A stretch of DNA of 8,538 nucleotides, from contig JAJYJL010000263.1 of the NCBI GenBank assembly GCA_021789565.1, positions 1 to 8,538 on the forward strand, in the 5' to 3' direction. Below, piece after piece: positions 7,215-8,538 of this stretch. Made by a program: the position numbers and the translations under genes. The notes beneath the pieces are model-generated. The model was not told where the DNA came from. It ran no database searches and saw only the letters and a program-made list of their open reading frames with translations. Source of the DNA: Acidobacteriota bacterium. Lineage in GTDB: Bacteria; Acidobacteriota; Terriglobia; UBA7540. Position 1 is the first letter of the stretch, and every line of letters begins with the position of its first letter.

Positions 7215-8387
7215 ATGAACGACCACCGCGGACAATTGCTCCTCTTCGTCCTGTTTCGCATGTCGCGCAGTGTAGCGGCCGGCATGATCACGATTGCATT
7301 TCCCTACTTCGTGCTGACCTACCGGCACTACAGCCCACTGCAACTGGGATTTCTTTACACGTCGGCTGCGTTGGCAACAGCAGCACTGGGCCTGCTGTTC
7401 GGCTTCCTGACCGATGCATGGGGAAGGGTAAAAACACTGTTTCTGGTGGGTCTGCTGCTACCGGTCAGTTCCATCATTGTTTTCTTTTCACACGGCTTGC
7501 CCCTTCTCTTTATTGCCACGACCTTGGGGGGCTATTCGGCAACGGGATCGCTGATGGAAGGCGGCGTTGGGGGAGCTGCACAGCCTATTCAGACCGCCGT
7601 GATCACCAGCCTGACGACCCCCGGTAACCGGACCTTCTGGTTTTCAATCCTGACGTTTCTGAGTGGCATGTTCGGAGCTCTGGGAGCGCTGCTGGCCAAG
7701 CGGGCAGGGGTCCGGGATGTCTTTCTCTACGCCACCATCATTTCCGGTGGAGGCCTGGTGTTTCTCGTCTTCATCCGAACGGCAGATATCCGCGGGAATC
7801 TCCGGCGGCTTCACAGCAAGATGATCATCGGGAAATTCACCGTCACCGGTATGCTCAACGGATTTACGCAGGGACTCGTGGTCCCATTTTTGATCCCTTT
7901 CTTCGTGATCGTCTATCACGTTCCGAAATCGGAGATGGCGGTCTACGCTTTTGTCAGCGGTGCGTTGGCGGCGTTTGCCCTGCTGGCGGCTCCGCGGCTT
8001 GAGCAGACGCTGGGGTTCGTCAAGAGCATCGGGGTGACGCGCGGCATTGGAACAGTGTTGCTGCTGCTGTTGCCCTTCTGCCACGTCTTCGCTCTCGCCC
8101 TGGCGGTTTATCTGGTGACCCCGGCCCTGCGCGTGATGGCCGTACCCGTGCAACGCACCGCATTCACGGAGATGGTGCAGCAGGACGAACTGGGCCGGGC
8201 CTTGGGGATCAACCAGGTGGCTCGGCTGGGAGCTTCTTCCGGAGGCATCGCTCTCACCGGTTATCTTTTCAACATTTCAGAGATTGCTGCGCCGTTTTGT
8301 ATCTACGCCGTAGTCATGACCGCAAACATCTATCTCTATTTTCGCTTTTTCCACTGGCGCCAGGGCGCCGACGTGGAAAAAGTGTGA
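7215..8387 (+). CDS. MFS transporter, 12 predicted helices
   Basis: Inner-membrane secondary transporter of the major facilitator superfamily; substrate unknown. From the ATG at 7215 it has 390 residues, usual for a 12-helix member. Hydrophobic segments lie at about 9-35, 43-65, 74-92, 95-112, 140-162, 168-188, 205-235, 240-260, 274-290, 291-309, 329-351 and 355-377. The loop after helix 2 carries the MFS motif A, GFLTDAWGRVK (63-73). The two halves echo each other: AAQPIQTA before helix 5 and AVPVQRTA before helix 11, each followed by a polar segment and a glycine-rich helix. The start is moderately sure: only a weak GGGA lies 4 nt upstream, and the frame is open back to a GTG at 7053. It follows the phosphoketolase on the same strand after 296 bp, so cotranscription is possible but the gap is long. 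The context does not settle what it carries. Confidence 0.85.
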   Translation: MNDHRGQLLLFVLFRMSRSVAAGMITIAFPYFVLTYRHYSPLQLGFLYTSAALATAALGLLFGFLTDAWGRVKTLFLVGLLLPVSSIIVFFSHGLPLLFIATTLGGYSATGSLMEGGVGGAAQPIQTAVITSLTTPGNRTFWFSILTFLSGMFGALGALLAKRAGVRDVFLYATIISGGGLVFLVFIRTADIRGNLRRLHSKMIIGKFTVTGMLNGFTQGLVVPFLIPFFVIVYHVPKSEMAVYAFVSGALAAFALLAAPRLEQTLGFVKSIGVTRGIGTVLLLLLPFCHVFALALAVYLVTPALRVMAVPVQRTAFTEMVQQDELGRALGINQVARLGASSGGIALTGYLFNISEIAAPFCIYAVVMTANIYLYFRFFHWRQGADVEKV

Positions 8388-8420
8388 TGATCATTGCAGC
8401 GCTTCCCCCAGATCACCCGT

Positions 8421-8454
8421 AGCCGCATCAACAACGTCCTCGAGGGCGGTTTTT
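8421..8454 (+). terminator. Possible terminator after the MFS gene
   Basis: AGCCGC (8421-8426) can pair with GCGGTT (8446-8451) over six pairs including one G-U, with T-run 8450-8454 overlapping the end of the stem. The 19-nt loop is long but includes the self-complementary CCTCGAGG. It lies 33 nt after the transporter stop. Confidence 0.3.
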
Positions 8455-8504
8455 CCTCATGTTTCCCAGGGCCCCACAATCCCACCGCTATGTATCTTCC
8501 TCAG

Positions 8505-8518
8505 TGCTAAGCTTAGCA
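8505..8518. repeat. 14-bp perfect palindrome
   Basis: TGCTAAGCTTAGCA reads the same on both strands with no central spacer. This symmetry is typical of a site bound by a dimeric regulator. It lies near the right edge, so the gene it might control is not visible. Confidence 0.4.
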
Positions 8519-8538
8519 GGAGATGCGCGAAGGCCTGA

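Larger units (their letters stand above)
8388..8538. other. Right-end tail with no assignable gene
   Basis: These 151 bases follow the transporter stop. They contain a possible terminator and a 14-bp palindrome. On the minus strand two short open stretches look coding-like: 21 codons ending with a TGA at 8391-8393, closed upstream by a TGA at 8457-8459, and an open frame entering from the right edge that ends with a TAG at 8488-8490. Either could be the C-terminus of a convergent neighbour or a remnant; both are too short to assign. The ATG at 8523 directly abuts AGGAG with no spacer, so it is not a credible start. Confidence 0.35.

Noticed and set aside
7644..8153. A 169-codon minus-strand open frame within the transporter gene
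   Set aside because: Its Gln/Asp/His/Arg-rich translation is what the antisense of hydrophobic membrane helices gives.
1739..8387. A complete fucose-to-phosphoketolase catabolic cluster
   Set aside because: Only the fucosidase concerns fucose. No fucose isomerase, kinase, aldolase, mutarotase or fucose dehydratase is present, and canonical fucose breakdown does not pass through xylulose 5-phosphate.
1..8538. Mobile element, CRISPR, defence system or RNA gene
   Set aside because: No transposase, integrase, regularly spaced repeats, terminal inverted repeats, nuclease or defence domains, and no tRNA-like T-arm or rRNA sequence were seen in the genes or gaps.

Overview
The window comes from a moderately GC-rich bacterial chromosome. 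It carries five complete protein genes and one cut by the left edge, in both orientations with short gaps. I see no rRNA or tRNA, insertion sequence, phage gene or CRISPR array. There is no phylogenetic marker. The tlyA-nadK pair, a Tat-exported fucosidase with a possible lipobox, a phosphoketolase and the base composition would fit a soil or sediment heterotroph such as an acidobacterium, but this is a weak inference.

Layout. Positions 1-1489 (minus strand) hold a two-gene housekeeping unit: tlyA (rRNA 2'-O-methyltransferase) followed by nadK (NAD kinase, C-terminus beyond the window). The 65-bp gap between them contains a strong hairpin. A 249-bp gap then separates tlyA from a divergent plus-strand GH29 alpha-L-fucosidase (1739-3157) with a twin-arginine signal and a very good ribosome binding site. 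It converges on a minus-strand zinc-dependent medium-chain dehydrogenase (3260-4276) across a 102-bp gap that holds a likely terminator for the dehydrogenase. A 236-bp gap with an AT-rich core (16 G/C in 60 bases at 4441-4500) separates the dehydrogenase from a divergent full-length phosphoketolase (4513-6918). A 296-bp gap with two short hairpins and a short coding-like open frame follows, then a 12-helix MFS transporter (7215-8387). The last 151 bp hold a possible terminator and a 14-bp perfect palindrome.

How the genes may work together. The fucosidase would release L-fucose outside the cytoplasm. The dehydrogenase belongs to the sorbitol/threonine dehydrogenase type and has a complete zinc site. 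The phosphoketolase splits xylulose 5-phosphate or fructose 6-phosphate into acetyl phosphate plus a triose or tetrose phosphate. The shared control region between dehydrogenase and phosphoketolase makes co-regulation plausible. One hypothesis is that a polyol is oxidised to a ketose that, once phosphorylated, feeds the phosphoketolase. No kinase, isomerase, acetate kinase or phosphotransacetylase lies in the window to support a complete pathway.

Overall this looks like ordinary chromosomal sequence. I found no convincing undescribed system; the findings are modest leads, mostly in the intergenic regions.
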